Source: RUG14121 sp964533935
GTDB lineage: Bacteria > Bacillota_I > Bacilli_A > RF39 > UBA660
NCBI GenBank assembly: GCA_964533935.1
Contig: CAZHOG010000003.1
Span: forward strand, 1 to 64,000
Length of the DNA stretch: 64,000 nt
Direction of reading: 5' to 3'
A program made the translations under genes and the position numbers. Position 1 is the stretch's first letter. Each line of letters starts with the position of its first letter. Shown here piece after piece: positions 9,324-18,127 of this stretch. The notes under the pieces were generated by a model. It did no database searches. It was not told the origin of the DNA and saw only the letters and a program-made list of their open reading frames with translations.

Positions 9324-9563
9324 AAACATTTTTTCAACATTTTGAGGAACATTGTCTTTTAATATTGTATTTAAAATTTTATCTTCTTTTTCTTTACTAA
9401 CACTTTTTCCTGTCATCGCACTTAAACTTTGAATAACTTCTCTTATTGTTTTTTCATCTTTCATATTACCCTTTTGTAATTTTTCTGCCAAAGAAACAAT
9501 AGTATCTTTATCCACTTTAGTTTTTTTCTCAACCTTTTTAAAAAAGTCATCATTAAAAGCCAT
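9321..9563 (-). CDS. spoVIF: Stage VI sporulation protein F (SpoVIF-like)
   Basis: Small 80-residue helical protein similar in length and pattern to B. subtilis SpoVIF, a late sporulation protein needed for coat assembly and spore resistance. Matching features are FFKKVEKKTKV near the N-terminus, the LAEKLQKGNMKDEKTIR stretch and a C-terminal SKEKEDKILN segment. A strong GTAGGAGG ribosome site precedes the ATG. It has its own terminator and is probably monocistronic. The match is by recall of the family pattern, not alignment. Confidence 0.8.
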   Translation of the reverse strand: MAFNDDFFKKVEKKTKVDKDTIVSLAEKLQKGNMKDEKTIREVIQSLSAMTGKSVSKEKEDKILNTILKDNVPQNVEKMF

Positions 9564-9610
9564 TTAAAAATACCTCCTACAATAATATATGTAAGAAGTA
9601 TTATATTGTT

Positions 9611-9823
9611 TTATACATCTTTAAAAAACAATTCATCTGGCATAGAATTAAAAATCTTTGCTATTTCTTTTGCCATTATATATGTTAGTCGACGTTGACC
9701 ATTTTCAATTTGCCAATAAAATGTTTTACAAATTGATAATTTATCTGCCATTTCTTGATAAGATAAATTTTGTTCTATTCTCTTTTCTTTTAAAGTTTTT
9801 AATTCTTTGTTTACTACTACCAT
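9611..9823 (-). CDS. Small XRE-family HTH regulator
   Basis: A 70-residue single-domain helix-turn-helix protein of the Cro/CI type. The recognition region reads LSYQEMADKLSICKTFYWQIENG, here cited only by its ends, LSYQEMADKL and YWQIENG. The ATG at 9823 is chosen for its GGAGG site. It is divergent from another small HTH gene at 9941, leaving a 117-base shared promoter region. Such pairs are common in defence and mobile loci, but nothing mobile is visible nearby. Confidence 0.8.
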   Translation of the reverse strand: MVVVNKELKTLKEKRIEQNLSYQEMADKLSICKTFYWQIENGQRRLTYIMAKEIAKIFNSMPDELFFKDV

Positions 9824-9940
9824 TCTTATCCTCCATAACATAATGATAACTTATAATTTACATTTTGTCAATTTCGTATAGTTACTTATAGGTGGACTTA
9901 TTTTTTAAAAATAAATATATTTATTGCAGGAAGTGCAATA

Positions 9941-10192
9941 ATGAATATAAATAAAGTAATTGGAAATAATTTGAAATATTATCGATATAAAACTGGTTTA
10001 TCACAAGAAAAGTTTTACGAAAAATATAATTTAAATTCAAAATACATGGCATGTATAGAACGTGGTGAAGTTAATATTTCAATTAATTTTCTAGATAATT
10101 TATCAAAAAAACTCAATTTAAATATAACTGACTTAATTGTATATGATAAAAATAAAATAATTATTGATAAACGAATTGATTCAAAAAAATAA
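9941..10192 (+). CDS. Small XRE-family HTH regulator
   Basis: An 83-residue helix-turn-helix protein with the recognition pattern GLSQEKFYEKYNL...YMACIERGE and a basic tail. It is one of the few plus-strand genes in this part and is divergent from the HTH gene at 9611-9823. It ends in a terminator shared with der. Targets are unknown. Confidence 0.8.
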   Translation: MNINKVIGNNLKYYRYKTGLSQEKFYEKYNLNSKYMACIERGEVNISINFLDNLSKKLNLNITDLIVYDKNKIIIDKRIDSKK

Positions 10193-10220
10193 AGGCTTAT
10201 TCTTCTTCGCCTTTATTTTT
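10183..10220. terminator. Bidirectional terminator between HTH gene and der
   Basis: Stem AAATAAAGGC/GCCTTTATTT with a 12-base loop and T-runs on both sides. It spans the stop codons of both convergent genes. Confidence 0.75.
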
Positions 10221-11507
10221 AAATTTAAGAATGATTGGTGTTCCTGTAAAATCAAAATTTTCTCTTATTTTATTTTCTAAATATCTTTCATAACTAAAAT
10301 GTACTAGCCCTTTATTATTAACATTAAATGTGAATTTTGGAGGACAATTATCAGTTTGATTAACAAAATATATTTTAAGTCTTTTTCCTTTATAAGATGG
10401 TGGTTCATGCATTGAAACAGCATCAACTATTACATTATTTAATAATGAAGTTTTTATTTCTTTACGATTATTTTCATAGGCACTTATAACTTCAGGCATT
10501 AAAGTATGAATTCTTTTTTTAGTCATAGCTGATAGGAATACTACTTTTGCATATGGTACAAATTGTAATTCATATTTTAATAATTCTTTCCATTCTCTAA
10601 TTGCTGTATTAGGATCCTCTACTGTATCCCATTTATTAACACATATTACTATTCCTTTACCTGCTTCAGTAGCATACGAAATAATATGTTTATCATGTTC
10701 AATAATTCCTTCTTCAGCATTAATTACAATAACACATACATCACTTCGATCAATAGCTTTAAGACTTCTTATTAAACTATACTTTTCGATATTTTCATAT
10801 ATTCTACCTTTTTTACGCATTCCAGCGGTATCAATAACAGTATATTCATTACCTTCATATTTAAATTTAGTATCTATTGCATCACGTGTAGTTCCAGCAA
10901 TATTACTAACAATATTTCTATTTTCATTTAACAAGGCATTTATTAAACTGCTTTTTCCAACATTAGGTCTTCCAATAATACAAAATCTTAATGAATCATC
11001 ATCTTTAATTTCACTATCTTTAAAATCTTTAGTGATTTCTGTTAGTAATTCTTCAAAACCTATTTTATGAGATGCACTTAAAGGAAGAACATGTTCAAAT
11101 CCTAATTCATAAAAGCCATAAATGTCTTCTTTTCTTTTAGCATTATCAATTTTATTTACTGCTACTATTACTTTTTTATTAGTTTTTAATAACATTTCTT
11201 TTATCTTATGATCATTTGCAGTTATGTCTTCTTTTCCATCTACTACAAATACAATTACATCTGCTTCATTTATTGCTATTTCTGCTTGAACAATAATATC
11301 TTTATTAAAATCTTCTTTTCCTAAATCTATTCCACCAGTATCTATTAATAAAAATGGTTTTTCATTATAATTTACTGTACCATAAATTCTATCACGAGTG
11401 ATTCCTGGTTGATCCATAATAATAGCTTTATCTTCTTTAATTAATCTATTAAAAATAGTACTTTTACCTACATTAGGTCTTCCTATTAAACAAACTGTAT
11501 GTTTCAT
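10197..11507 (-). CDS. der: Ribosome-assembly GTPase Der (EngA)
   Basis: Essential GTPase for 50S subunit maturation. It has two tandem GTPase domains: GRPNVGKST (about 8-16) with DTGG, and GRPNVGKSS (about 178-186) with DTAGMRKKGR, followed by the C-terminal KH-like domain. NKID and NKWD specificity motifs are present. At 436 residues it is full length, with an AGGAGG ribosome site. In Bacillus der is also near spoIVA and hbs, so the neighbourhood is partly conserved. Confidence 0.98.
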   Translation of the reverse strand: MKHTVCLIGRPNVGKSTIFNRLIKEDKAIIMDQPGITRDRIYGTVNYNEKPFLLIDTGGIDLGKEDFNKDIIVQAEIAINEADVIVFVVDGKEDITANDHKIKEMLLKTNKKVIVAVNKIDNAKRKEDIYGFYELGFEHVLPLSASHKIGFEELLTEITKDFKDSEIKDDDSLRFCIIGRPNVGKSSLINALLNENRNIVSNIAGTTRDAIDTKFKYEGNEYTVIDTAGMRKKGRIYENIEKYSLIRSLKAIDRSDVCVIVINAEEGIIEHDKHIISYATEAGKGIVICVNKWDTVEDPNTAIREWKELLKYELQFVPYAKVVFLSAMTKKRIHTLMPEVISAYENNRKEIKTSLLNNVIVDAVSMHEPPSYKGKRLKIYFVNQTDNCPPKFTFNVNNKGLVHFSYERYLENKIRENFDFTGTPIILKFKNKGEEE

Positions 11508-11563
11508 AACTAGTTCCTCCTTTTTGGCTATTTATATTACCATAATAAAACTAATTATGCAAA

Positions 11564-11998
11564 TTAATTACAATAATTAGTTAGTTTGATTTTTGATTCC
11601 CATGTTCCACAATCTATTAAATCAATTACATAAGATTTATTAACTTTTGAAACACTAATACGATATGATGTCATATCATTATTTTTAGGATCTTCATAAA
11701 TATATTTAATTTCACCTGTTGATTGATTTTTAGCATCAATAGTTGGTTTTAAATAACCATTTTTCATTAATTGTGCAACTGTTACTATAGTACCTTGCTC
11801 TGTTAGAAAATTTCTATTAGCACCTGCAAAAGTACGAGTTGCAGCAACAATATCTTCAACTTGTTCATCATATGCTTTTTGCATTTGTTTGTTATATACT
11901 GAATTAGCAATAGGATAACCAACAAAAATAAACACCAAAATTGCTGCTATAATTCCTAATACTATAATAAACTTTTTTTCTCCACTTACTTTATTCAT
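11564..11998 (-). CDS. Pilin-like secreted protein
   Basis: A 144-residue protein with one hydrophobic segment at residues 9-30 and an extracytoplasmic C-terminus. Its layout resembles that of the prepilin encoded just upstream: a VEDIVAATRTFAGANR helix, then an LMKNGYLKP segment, then a DPKN stretch. It lacks a classic GFTLxE prepilin cleavage motif. It starts one base after the upstream gene, so the two are translated together. A role as minor pseudopilin or surface protein is inference; no pilus assembly ATPase is in the window. Confidence 0.55.
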   Translation of the reverse strand: MNKVSGEKKFIIVLGIIAAILVFIFVGYPIANSVYNKQMQKAYDEQVEDIVAATRTFAGANRNFLTEQGTIVTVAQLMKNGYLKPTIDAKNQSTGEIKYIYEDPKNNDMTSYRISVSKVNKSYVIDLIDCGTWESKIKLTNYCN

Positions 11999-11999
11999 A

Positions 12000-12398
12000 T
12001 TATTCTTCCTTTCTTAAGGTAGTATCTTCCGTTTCCGCATTAACATATACTCTGCTATTTTTATATTCTAAACATATTCTTCTTTCATTTAATGGAGATT
12101 TATCTCTAGGGTCTTGTACATCAGTCTCTGAATCTTTTTTTACATATCCACCTTCGATTAAATCTTGCACCGTAATTGAATTGCAATTTCCCTCTGTTAT
12201 ATTTTCAAATTTACCTAAATTATCTTGTCCATACATCTTTGCTGCACTATAAATCATTTCAACTTTTGTGTTATACATTTTCTTTTTTATTTTATTAGAT
12301 ATTGATATAGCTGATGGGACAGCAATTGTAACTAGAATTGCTAAAATAACTATAACAGCCATTAATTCTACTAATGTAAAACCTTTATTATTTTTCAT
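12000..12398 (-). CDS. Type IV prepilin-like protein
   Basis: A 132-residue protein beginning with a canonical class III signal, NNKGFTLVELMAVIVILAIL, in which a prepilin peptidase would cut after Gly and methylate Phe. The C-terminus has the YSAAKMYGQDN helix and a short Cys-containing tail. The ATG at 12398 fits this motif better than an upstream in-frame start. It forms a two-gene unit with the pilin-like gene that follows. Peptidase and motor genes must be elsewhere. Confidence 0.85.
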   Translation of the reverse strand: MKNNKGFTLVELMAVIVILAILVTIAVPSAISISNKIKKKMYNTKVEMIYSAAKMYGQDNLGKFENITEGNCNSITVQDLIEGGYVKKDSETDVQDPRDKSPLNERRICLEYKNSRVYVNAETEDTTLRKEE

Positions 12399-12437
12399 AT
12401 TATCACCTATAATCATTTTATCACATATTTATGGCAA

Positions 12438-12466
12438 TAAAAAAACATTTGTTAAATCAAATGTCA
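12438..12466 (-). terminator. Intrinsic terminator of engB
   Basis: Stem ACATTTG/CAAATGT followed by seven U on the minus strand, immediately past the engB stop codon. Confidence 0.75.
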
Positions 12467-13057
12467 ATTGTTTGTATTAAGAGTATTCTCAATTATAGAA
12501 TATATTTCTTCTCTACCTTTTTTAGTTAAACTAGAAAAACGTACAAAAGAAGATTCATCATCAATTTTAAAAGCATCTTTTATCATTTTATCTTGCTTAA
12601 TTCTTTGGTTACTAGCCACTTTATCATATTTAGTTGCAACAATAGTAATATCTAAATTATAGTACTTCAAAAAGTCATACATAATGATATCATCTTCCAT
12701 TGGTTTACGACGATAATCAATTAATAAGAAAACTTTTTTTAAATTTGGTCTATTTTTTAAATATTCTTCAATCATTAATCCTAATTTTTTTTGTGTAGCT
12801 TTATTTACATTAGCATAACCATAACCTGGAACATCTACTAAATAAAATAAATTATTAACTAAATAGAAATTTAAAGTTTGAGTTTTTCCAGGTTTAGAAC
12901 TTGTTCTAGCATAATTTTTACGAGCAACTATCGAATTAATAAAACTACTTTTTCCAACGTTACTTCTCCCAACTAATAAAAACTCATTTTTATCTGCTTC
13001 AGGATATTGACTTTGTCTTACAGCAACATGTGTCAAATCTACATTTTCAATTTTCAT
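12464..13057 (-). CDS. engB: Ribosome-biogenesis GTPase EngB (YsxC)
   Basis: Small essential GTPase for late 50S assembly. It has GRSNVGKSS (30-37), the switch region around TPGKTQ-like SKPGKTQTLNF, DVPGYGYA and the TKYDK specificity motif. The product is 197 residues. The ATG at 13057 is preferred to an in-frame TTG at 13069 that overlaps the likely ribosome site. It is monocistronic. Confidence 0.96.
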   Translation of the reverse strand: MKIENVDLTHVAVRQSQYPEADKNEFLLVGRSNVGKSSFINSIVARKNYARTSSKPGKTQTLNFYLVNNLFYLVDVPGYGYANVNKATQKKLGLMIEEYLKNRPNLKKVFLLIDYRRKPMEDDIIMYDFLKYYNLDITIVATKYDKVASNQRIKQDKMIKDAFKIDDESSFVRFSSLTKKGREEIYSIIENTLNTNN

Positions 13058-13230
13058 TGCAATCACCAACTAAATTATATATTATTTATCGCTTTTTTGC
13101 AAATTTGCTTATTTTTATTAAATAATATTATCTTTTATTTTAGAAATTAATAATATTTTTAATAGTTTAATTATCTAATAATATAATTTTAAATTTTGAC
13201 AATCTTTATTAAATAAAATATATTTATTTA

Positions 13231-14616
13231 ATGGATAAAATTATATATGATAAATATCAGTTACAAGCAATAAAATGTGATAAAAATGTTTTATTATTAG
13301 CAGGTGCTGGATGTGGAAAAACAACAACTATTATAGGAAAAATCAATTATTTATTATCCAATGGATATGAAGAAAAAGATATTTTATGTATTAGTTTTAC
13401 TAATGCTTCAGTCAATGATTTAAAAAACAAATTAAATAATAATATTGATGTTTTAACATTTCATAAACTAGCAATGAAAATATTAAAGCAATCAAATTAT
13501 GATTACTCTCTTGCTGATGCAAATTTGTTAAATAATATAATTGATAAATATATTGAAAATCTTTTTTTATATAAAAAAAAGAAGAAGAAATTTATAAAAT
13601 ATGTTAAAAATATTAATTCATTTAAAAAATTAGCTCAAAGATTTATAAATTTATATAAAGCTAATAACTATGATTCGACTAAATTAAAAGAAATATTTTT
13701 AAAAATATCAAAGATAAAACAAAAAGATACAAGATTAGAAATATACATGAATTATATAAATATTTTAAATATATATAAACAATATTCTAATGAATTAAAA
13801 TCTTCCAATGATCTAGATTTTGATGATTTAATTATTACCGCTTATAAGATGTTAAAAAACAAAAAAATATTTTTGCCATATAAATATATAATCATTGATG
13901 AATTTCAAGATACTTCATTTTCCAAGTTAGAATTAATTCAATTATTATATAAAAAATATAATACAAAGATATTCTGTGTCGGTGATGATTTTCAATCAAT
14001 ATATCAATTTACTGGATGTGATTTAAATATTTTTTTGAATTTCAAAAAATACTTTAATAATAGCTGTATAAAAAAATTAAAATATACATATAGAAATCCA
14101 CAAGAGTTAATAACAGTTGCTGGTAATTTTATCATGAAAAATAAAAAGCAATTAAAAAAAAACATGATTTCACATAAAAGAATTTCTAAACCAATCATTT
14201 TTGTTGACAGAAGTAAATTAAAAAAGTTATTAAATATTTTAAAAGATAAAACTTATTTTATTATCGGTCGTAATAATAATGATATATATAATTATTTAGA
14301 TAAGAAATATATATTAGATAATAATATTAATTATATTACTATTCATAAATCAAAAGGATTAGAAGCCGATAATATAATAATTATTAATCTAACAAATAAA
14401 GTTAATGGTTTACCAAGTAATATTCAAAATAATTATTTAATTGATTTATTATTACATAATAAAAATGATATTTATAATGAAGAAAGGAGATTATTTTATG
14501 TTGCCTTGACAAGAACTAAAAATAAAGTCTATTTAATTATTGATAAGAATTTTAAATCTCCATTTATAAAAGAGATATATTCTGAATATAGAAAATACAT
14601 CTCTTTTTACAAATAA
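13231..14616 (+). CDS. Short UvrD/Rep-like superfamily 1 DNA helicase
   Basis: ATP-dependent 3'-5' helicase of the UvrD family, judged by ordered motifs: I AGAGCGKT (24-31), Ia ISFTNASV, II IIDEFQDTS (about 222), III VGDDFQSIY, IV TYRNP, V TIHKSKGLE and VI FYVALTRTK (about 425). At 461 residues it is far shorter than UvrD or PcrA (700-plus), so the 1B and 2B subdomains must be strongly reduced. No nuclease domain is visible. It is isolated on the plus strand and has no partner gene, so its role in repair or plasmid/phage biology is open. Confidence 0.85.
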   Translation: MDKIIYDKYQLQAIKCDKNVLLLAGAGCGKTTTIIGKINYLLSNGYEEKDILCISFTNASVNDLKNKLNNNIDVLTFHKLAMKILKQSNYDYSLADANLLNNIIDKYIENLFLYKKKKKKFIKYVKNINSFKKLAQRFINLYKANNYDSTKLKEIFLKISKIKQKDTRLEIYMNYINILNIYKQYSNELKSSNDLDFDDLIITAYKMLKNKKIFLPYKYIIIDEFQDTSFSKLELIQLLYKKYNTKIFCVGDDFQSIYQFTGCDLNIFLNFKKYFNNSCIKKLKYTYRNPQELITVAGNFIMKNKKQLKKNMISHKRISKPIIFVDRSKLKKLLNILKDKTYFIIGRNNNDIYNYLDKKYILDNNINYITIHKSKGLEADNIIIINLTNKVNGLPSNIQNNYLIDLLLHNKNDIYNEERRLFYVALTRTKNKVYLIIDKNFKSPFIKEIYSEYRKYISFYK

Positions 14617-14640
14617 AAAAGCCTTAAAAAAGGCTTTAAT
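14615..14640. terminator. Bidirectional terminator between helicase and tRNA genes
   Basis: Stem AAAGCCTT/AAGGCTTT with flanking A and T runs. It serves both the plus-strand helicase gene and the minus-strand tRNA operon. Confidence 0.8.
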
Positions 14641-14648
14641 TTATATTC

Positions 14649-14724
<76 letters not shown>

Positions 14725-14727
14725 AAA

Positions 14728-14804
14728 TGGCGGTTCGTACGGGATTCGAACCCGTGGTCTTCTGCGTGACAGGCAGACGTCATAGGCCTCTAGACTAACG
14801 AACC
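14728..14804 (-). tRNA. tRNA-Asp (GTC)
   Basis: A 77-base cloverleaf on the minus strand with anticodon GTC between CGTCTGC and GCAGAAG stems, GGTTCGAATCC T-arm and encoded CCA. Confidence 0.97.
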
Positions 14805-14807
14805 ATT

Positions 14808-14884
<77 letters not shown>

Positions 14885-14900
14885 ATATACAAAATTTAAA

Positions 14901-14993
14901 TGGCGGAGGAAAAGGGATTCGAACCCCTGCGCCGCTTGCGCGACCTCCTGGTTTTCAAGACCAGTCCCTTCAACCGGACTTGGGTATTCCTCC
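14901..14993 (-). tRNA. tRNA-Ser (TGA)
   Basis: A 93-base class II tRNA with a long variable arm, anticodon TGA and encoded CCA. It is the first gene of the operon downstream of a strong promoter. Confidence 0.97.
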
Positions 14994-15019
14994 GACTATC
15001 ATTTTCCAACGACAAATTG

Positions 15020-15049
15020 ATTATAACATAAGACTTTTTCTTATGTCAA
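15020..15049 (-). promoter_or_regulatory. Promoter of the Ser-fMet-Asp-Phe tRNA operon
   Basis: On the minus strand TTGACA (15049-15044), an 18-base spacer and TATAAT (15025-15020). It lies about 27 bases upstream of tRNA-Ser, as expected for a sigma-A promoter of stable RNA. Confidence 0.85.
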
Positions 15050-15092
15050 TATAAATAAATGTTTTTTATTATAAAAAAATGCAAAAAAAGAC

Positions 15093-15121
15093 TTGATTAT
15101 TTAAAAACAATCGATTATAAT
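15093..15121 (+). promoter_or_regulatory. Promoter of tRNA-Leu
   Basis: TTGATT (15093-15098), a 17-base spacer and TATAAT (15116-15121), about 30 bases before the tRNA-Leu gene. Confidence 0.85.
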
Positions 15122-15152
15122 TAAATAGTCTTATGAATTAAGACAGTGCCTT

Positions 15153-15241
15153 GCCCAAGTGGCGGAATAGGTAGACGCACAGGACTTAAAATCCTGCGGG
15201 TGTTAAAGCCCGTGCCGGTTCAAGTCCGGCCTTGGGCACCA
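15153..15241 (+). tRNA. tRNA-Leu (TAA)
   Basis: An 89-base class II tRNA with acceptor GCCCAAG/CTTGGGC, anticodon TAA, a long variable arm, a GGTTCAAGTCC T-arm and encoded CCA. It is transcribed alone on the plus strand. Confidence 0.97.
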
Positions 15242-15252
15242 ACTTAAAAAGT

Positions 15253-15277
15253 ACAAGTATTTAATACTTGTTTTTTT
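15253..15277 (+). terminator. Intrinsic terminator of tRNA-Leu
   Basis: Stem ACAAGTAT/ATACTTGT with a 3-base loop followed by seven T, twelve bases past the tRNA. Confidence 0.8.
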
Positions 15278-15288
15278 ATACATAAAAA

Positions 15289-15318
15289 TAAAGACATCAT
15301 TATATTGATGTCTTTTTA
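15289..15318. terminator. Terminator at the end of the S1-domain gene
   Basis: Stem AAGACATCA/TGATGTCTT with A/T runs on both sides, overlapping the final codons of the minus-strand gene. Confidence 0.65.
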
Positions 15319-15671
15319 TTTTCCTCTTCTATTTCTTCTAACTTAATATTAATCCAATTATCTAATTGATCTTTCAATGGAGAAAATCCTCTAACTGTTT
15401 CAGTAAATTTACCATTTCCATTATCCATTTTGTAATTAATATTTTTTATAGATAATTTAGTATTTTTATTTTCTTCATTAATTTCTAATATTTTACAAAA
15501 TATTGTATCTTCTATTTGAGCAAAATCATTAATATCCTTTACAAAACCTTCAGATATTTCTGAAATATGTATTAAACCACTATAACCATTTTCTAAATTC
15601 ATAAAAATTCCGTATTTTTCTATACCAGTGACTTGCCCTTTTATAATGTTTCCAACTATAAAAGTTTCCAT
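15300..15671 (-). CDS. S1 RNA-binding domain protein (YugI/GSP13-like)
   Basis: A 123-residue protein made of one N-terminal S1 domain. VGNIIKGQVTGIEKYGIFM and the SGLIHISEIS segment form the typical OB-fold, followed by a charged tail. B. subtilis YugI (GSP13) has the same size and layout and associates with ribosomes under stress. A GAGGAG ribosome site precedes the ATG. A general role in RNA binding is secure; the exact target is not. Confidence 0.85.
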   Translation of the reverse strand: METFIVGNIIKGQVTGIEKYGIFMNLENGYSGLIHISEISEGFVKDINDFAQIEDTIFCKILEINEENKNTKLSIKNINYKMDNGNGKFTETVRGFSPLKDQLDNWINIKLEEIEEENKKTSI

Positions 15672-15742
15672 TTAATCACTCCTCTATATCTAAGTATAAC
15701 ACATTTTTTAATTTAATGTTATAATGTCTTTAGGTGATTAAC

Positions 15743-15976
15743 ATGAAAGAAATAGATTTAAAAATAAAAGAATTATTAGAAAATATTAGACCATATCTTC
15801 AAATGGATGGCGGTGACATAGAATTTATTAAATATGAAGATAGCTATGTATATATAAAATTATCAGGAGCATGTGCTCATTGTGGTTTTCAAGATCATAC
15901 TATTAAAGACGGCATTGAGGAAATGTTAAAAAGTGAAATCGAAGAAATAAAAGGAGTTATAAACGTTGAATTATAA
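15743..15976 (+). CDS. NifU-like iron-sulfur scaffold protein (YutI-like)
   Basis: A 77-residue NifU C-terminal-domain protein that carries or transfers Fe-S clusters. The core reads IRPYLQMDGGDIEF and LSGACAHCG, with the CxxC cluster motif. The ATG at 15743 is chosen over an in-frame GTG at 15734 because the latter overlaps the AGGTG ribosome site. Its neighbours resemble yutH and yutD, which are near yutI in Bacillus, so this may be the YutI counterpart. It converges on the next gene with overlapping ends. Confidence 0.9.
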   Translation: MKEIDLKIKELLENIRPYLQMDGGDIEFIKYEDSYVYIKLSGACAHCGFQDHTIKDGIEEMLKSEIEEIKGVINVEL

Positions 15977-15985
15977 CTCCTTTTT
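15953..15985. terminator. Bidirectional terminator within the overlapping gene ends
   Basis: A perfect 10-bp stem GGAGTTATAA/TTATAACTCC with an 8-base loop, followed by TTTTT. It lies inside the last codons of both convergent genes. Confidence 0.8.
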
Positions 15986-16906
15986 ATTTATTATCCATTC
16001 AATTTTTTCTATATTATATTTTTTGATCATTTCATTATAAATATGTCTTAAAAAGATTTCATAATCATTAACTTTATTTAAAACATCAAATAATTTTTCT
16101 TCTTCTTCTTTATCTTCAATAATTTTTTCATATATATCAAAATAATATGATGGATATAATAATCTAGCAAATAACATATTTGCTTCATAATTACTCATAT
16201 TATTATTTTTTAAATACACTATAAATTCAGAAATAATAGATTCTTCATCTGCATAAAAAAACTTACTTTTAATATACTCTGCTACATCTCTAATTTCTAG
16301 ATCAAATATAAAATATAAAGGATTAAAGTAATCAATAGTCATATTAGGATAAAATATTCTTTTTCTTGATAATCCTATTTCATATATATCATTTTTATAT
16401 TTAAGTTCTGCAATATTAGCTACACTAATAGCATTTTCTGCCAAACCAATAAAATAACTAAAACTATTTAAAATAATATTTTTGTTATAGCCTAATTCTT
16501 TTATTTGATATTCAAAATAATCTATTTTTGTTTCCCATAAATAAGCCCAATTATTTCTATACAGATTCTTCTTATCTTTGCTTAAATCAATTAATTTATT
16601 TATTTTAGAAATTTCATTTAAGTCTATATCTGAAGATGTATCAACATTTATTAATAATAAAATATATTCAATATCATTATATACACTAACTATTTCTCCA
16701 AATTTATTTATAATAATTGTACTAACTGGAAATTTCTTATTATTTAATTCCCTACTTATTTCATATAAATCATTAACTTCTTCTTTTGTTCTAATATTTT
16801 TTTCAATATAAAATAAATTATTATCATTATAGAAATAATAATTATAATCTTTTTCACATATATTATTTACATCTATATTATAATAATATTTTAAAAATTG
16901 TTTCAT
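15971..16906 (-). CDS. CotS/YutH-like spore coat-associated protein (tentative)
   Basis: A 311-residue soluble protein without signal peptide. The pattern resembles the degenerate kinase-like YutH/CotS family of spore-associated proteins: a WAYLWETKIDYFEYQ helix, a central GLAENAIS segment and a C-terminal helical half. The usual HGD catalytic loop is not evident, so activity is doubtful. Support comes mainly from context: it sits beside YutI-like and YutD-like genes, as yutH does in Bacillus. The ribosome site is weak. Confidence 0.5.
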   Translation of the reverse strand: MKQFLKYYYNIDVNNICEKDYNYYFYNDNNLFYIEKNIRTKEEVNDLYEISRELNNKKFPVSTIIINKFGEIVSVYNDIEYILLLINVDTSSDIDLNEISKINKLIDLSKDKKNLYRNNWAYLWETKIDYFEYQIKELGYNKNIILNSFSYFIGLAENAISVANIAELKYKNDIYEIGLSRKRIFYPNMTIDYFNPLYFIFDLEIRDVAEYIKSKFFYADEESIISEFIVYLKNNNMSNYEANMLFARLLYPSYYFDIYEKIIEDKEEEEKLFDVLNKVNDYEIFLRHIYNEMIKKYNIEKIEWIINKKEL

Positions 16907-16917
16907 AATAAAATATA

Positions 16918-16946
16918 TTAAAAAAACATAGGGTTTATACCTATGC
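16918..16946 (-). terminator. Intrinsic terminator of the Pro/Glu-rich gene
   Basis: Stem CATAGG/CCTATG with a 7-base loop and seven U on the minus strand. Confidence 0.75.
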
Positions 16947-18077
16947 TATTTTATTTAAATTTAATGACATCCCAGGTTCTTCAACTATTGGAACAGCATT
17001 CATATTATTTTGATTTAATGCTTGAGCATTTTCAAATGCTTGATTAGCTACAACTAATTTAGCATCTATATTTTCTTCTTTTTCTTTAATAACGCTTTCT
17101 CTTCTATTTAATTCTGCTTCACGTTTATTTAATTCTGCTTCTTTAGCATATAAAGCTTCTTTAAAATCATTTAAAGCTTTATCAATGTCAACAAACATCG
17201 TTCCTTCAGCTACAGGTTGAACATCTTTTTTATCTTCTTGAGCAGGTGTTGCAAAAATATTACTTGGTTCTTCTGATAAAACACTAGATTCTTGAGAAAT
17301 GACATTTGGATTTTCAGTAATTACAGGTTGAATGTCTACTGGATTTTCCATAACTGGTTGAATATTTGTTACATCTTCAACTACAGGAGTATTTTCAGCT
17401 ATAACAGATTCTGGTGCCAATGGCGCATTATCTATAATTATTGGTTCTGAAATAACTGGTTCCTCTGGTTTTACATCTTCAATGTTATTTAAAGGATTTA
17501 AATTACTCATATCAACATTATTAATAGCAGCTTCTAAATTATTTTGAATAATTGGCTCAGCAGGAACTACAGGTTCTTCAACAACGATTGGATCTCCAGC
17601 AATTGGTTTTTCTATAGATTCAGGTTCTTTAATGTCTTGTTGAATTTCCGGTTGTACTTCTGGTTGAACTTGAATATCAGCAATTGGTTCTTCAACTTTA
17701 GGTTCTGCATCAAAAGAAACTTCTTTTTCTTTAACATCATATGATTTTTTTACAATTTCAATATGTTCATCTTTTAATGCTAAAAGATGTCCAACATTTT
17801 CAGATGCAGCATATTGCAATTCCGGTTTAATATATTCAACTGAAGCTTGGCCTTTTACAATAGAAATTAAAGTTCCCATTGTATTTTTCCATTCTTCTCC
17901 TTCAATAACTTCCAAATTACTTCCATTTATTTTGCTTACAAAAACAATAGTATTTTGATTTGCATCTTTTAATTTAGAATCAACAATTAAAAAATCTTCA
18001 TTATTATTTTTATATGCTGAAATTAATTTATATACTTCATTTCCAGATGGTTTATTAATAGTTATATTAGTATCCAT
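16941..18077 (-). CDS. Unknown protein with Pro/Glu-rich middle and C-terminal coiled coil
   Basis: A 378-residue protein I do not recognise. Residues 1-110 look like a compact alpha/beta domain. Residues 115-300 are a low-complexity stretch of Glu, Pro, Val and Ile with repeats such as VVEEPVVPAEP and NPVDIQPV. Residues 310-360 form a charged coiled coil (ALYAKEAELNKREAELNRRE). No signal peptide is present. The ATG at 18077 has a GAGTGAT ribosome site. It lies between yutH-like and yutD-like genes. A scaffold role, possibly in sporulation or division, is only a guess. Confidence 0.6.
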   Translation of the reverse strand: MDTNITINKPSGNEVYKLISAYKNNNEDFLIVDSKLKDANQNTIVFVSKINGSNLEVIEGEEWKNTMGTLISIVKGQASVEYIKPELQYAASENVGHLLALKDEHIEIVKKSYDVKEKEVSFDAEPKVEEPIADIQVQPEVQPEIQQDIKEPESIEKPIAGDPIVVEEPVVPAEPIIQNNLEAAINNVDMSNLNPLNNIEDVKPEEPVISEPIIIDNAPLAPESVIAENTPVVEDVTNIQPVMENPVDIQPVITENPNVISQESSVLSEEPSNIFATPAQEDKKDVQPVAEGTMFVDIDKALNDFKEALYAKEAELNKREAELNRRESVIKEKEENIDAKLVVANQAFENAQALNQNNMNAVPIVEEPGMSLNLNKIA

Positions 18078-18127
18078 AAAATCACTCTCTATTCTATATG
18101 TAATTATATCAGAACAAAAAAAATATT

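Noticed and set aside
9611..10192. Divergent HTH genes as a prophage repressor/Cro switch
   Set aside because: No integrase, attachment site or other phage gene is near; the flanking genes are core chromosome.
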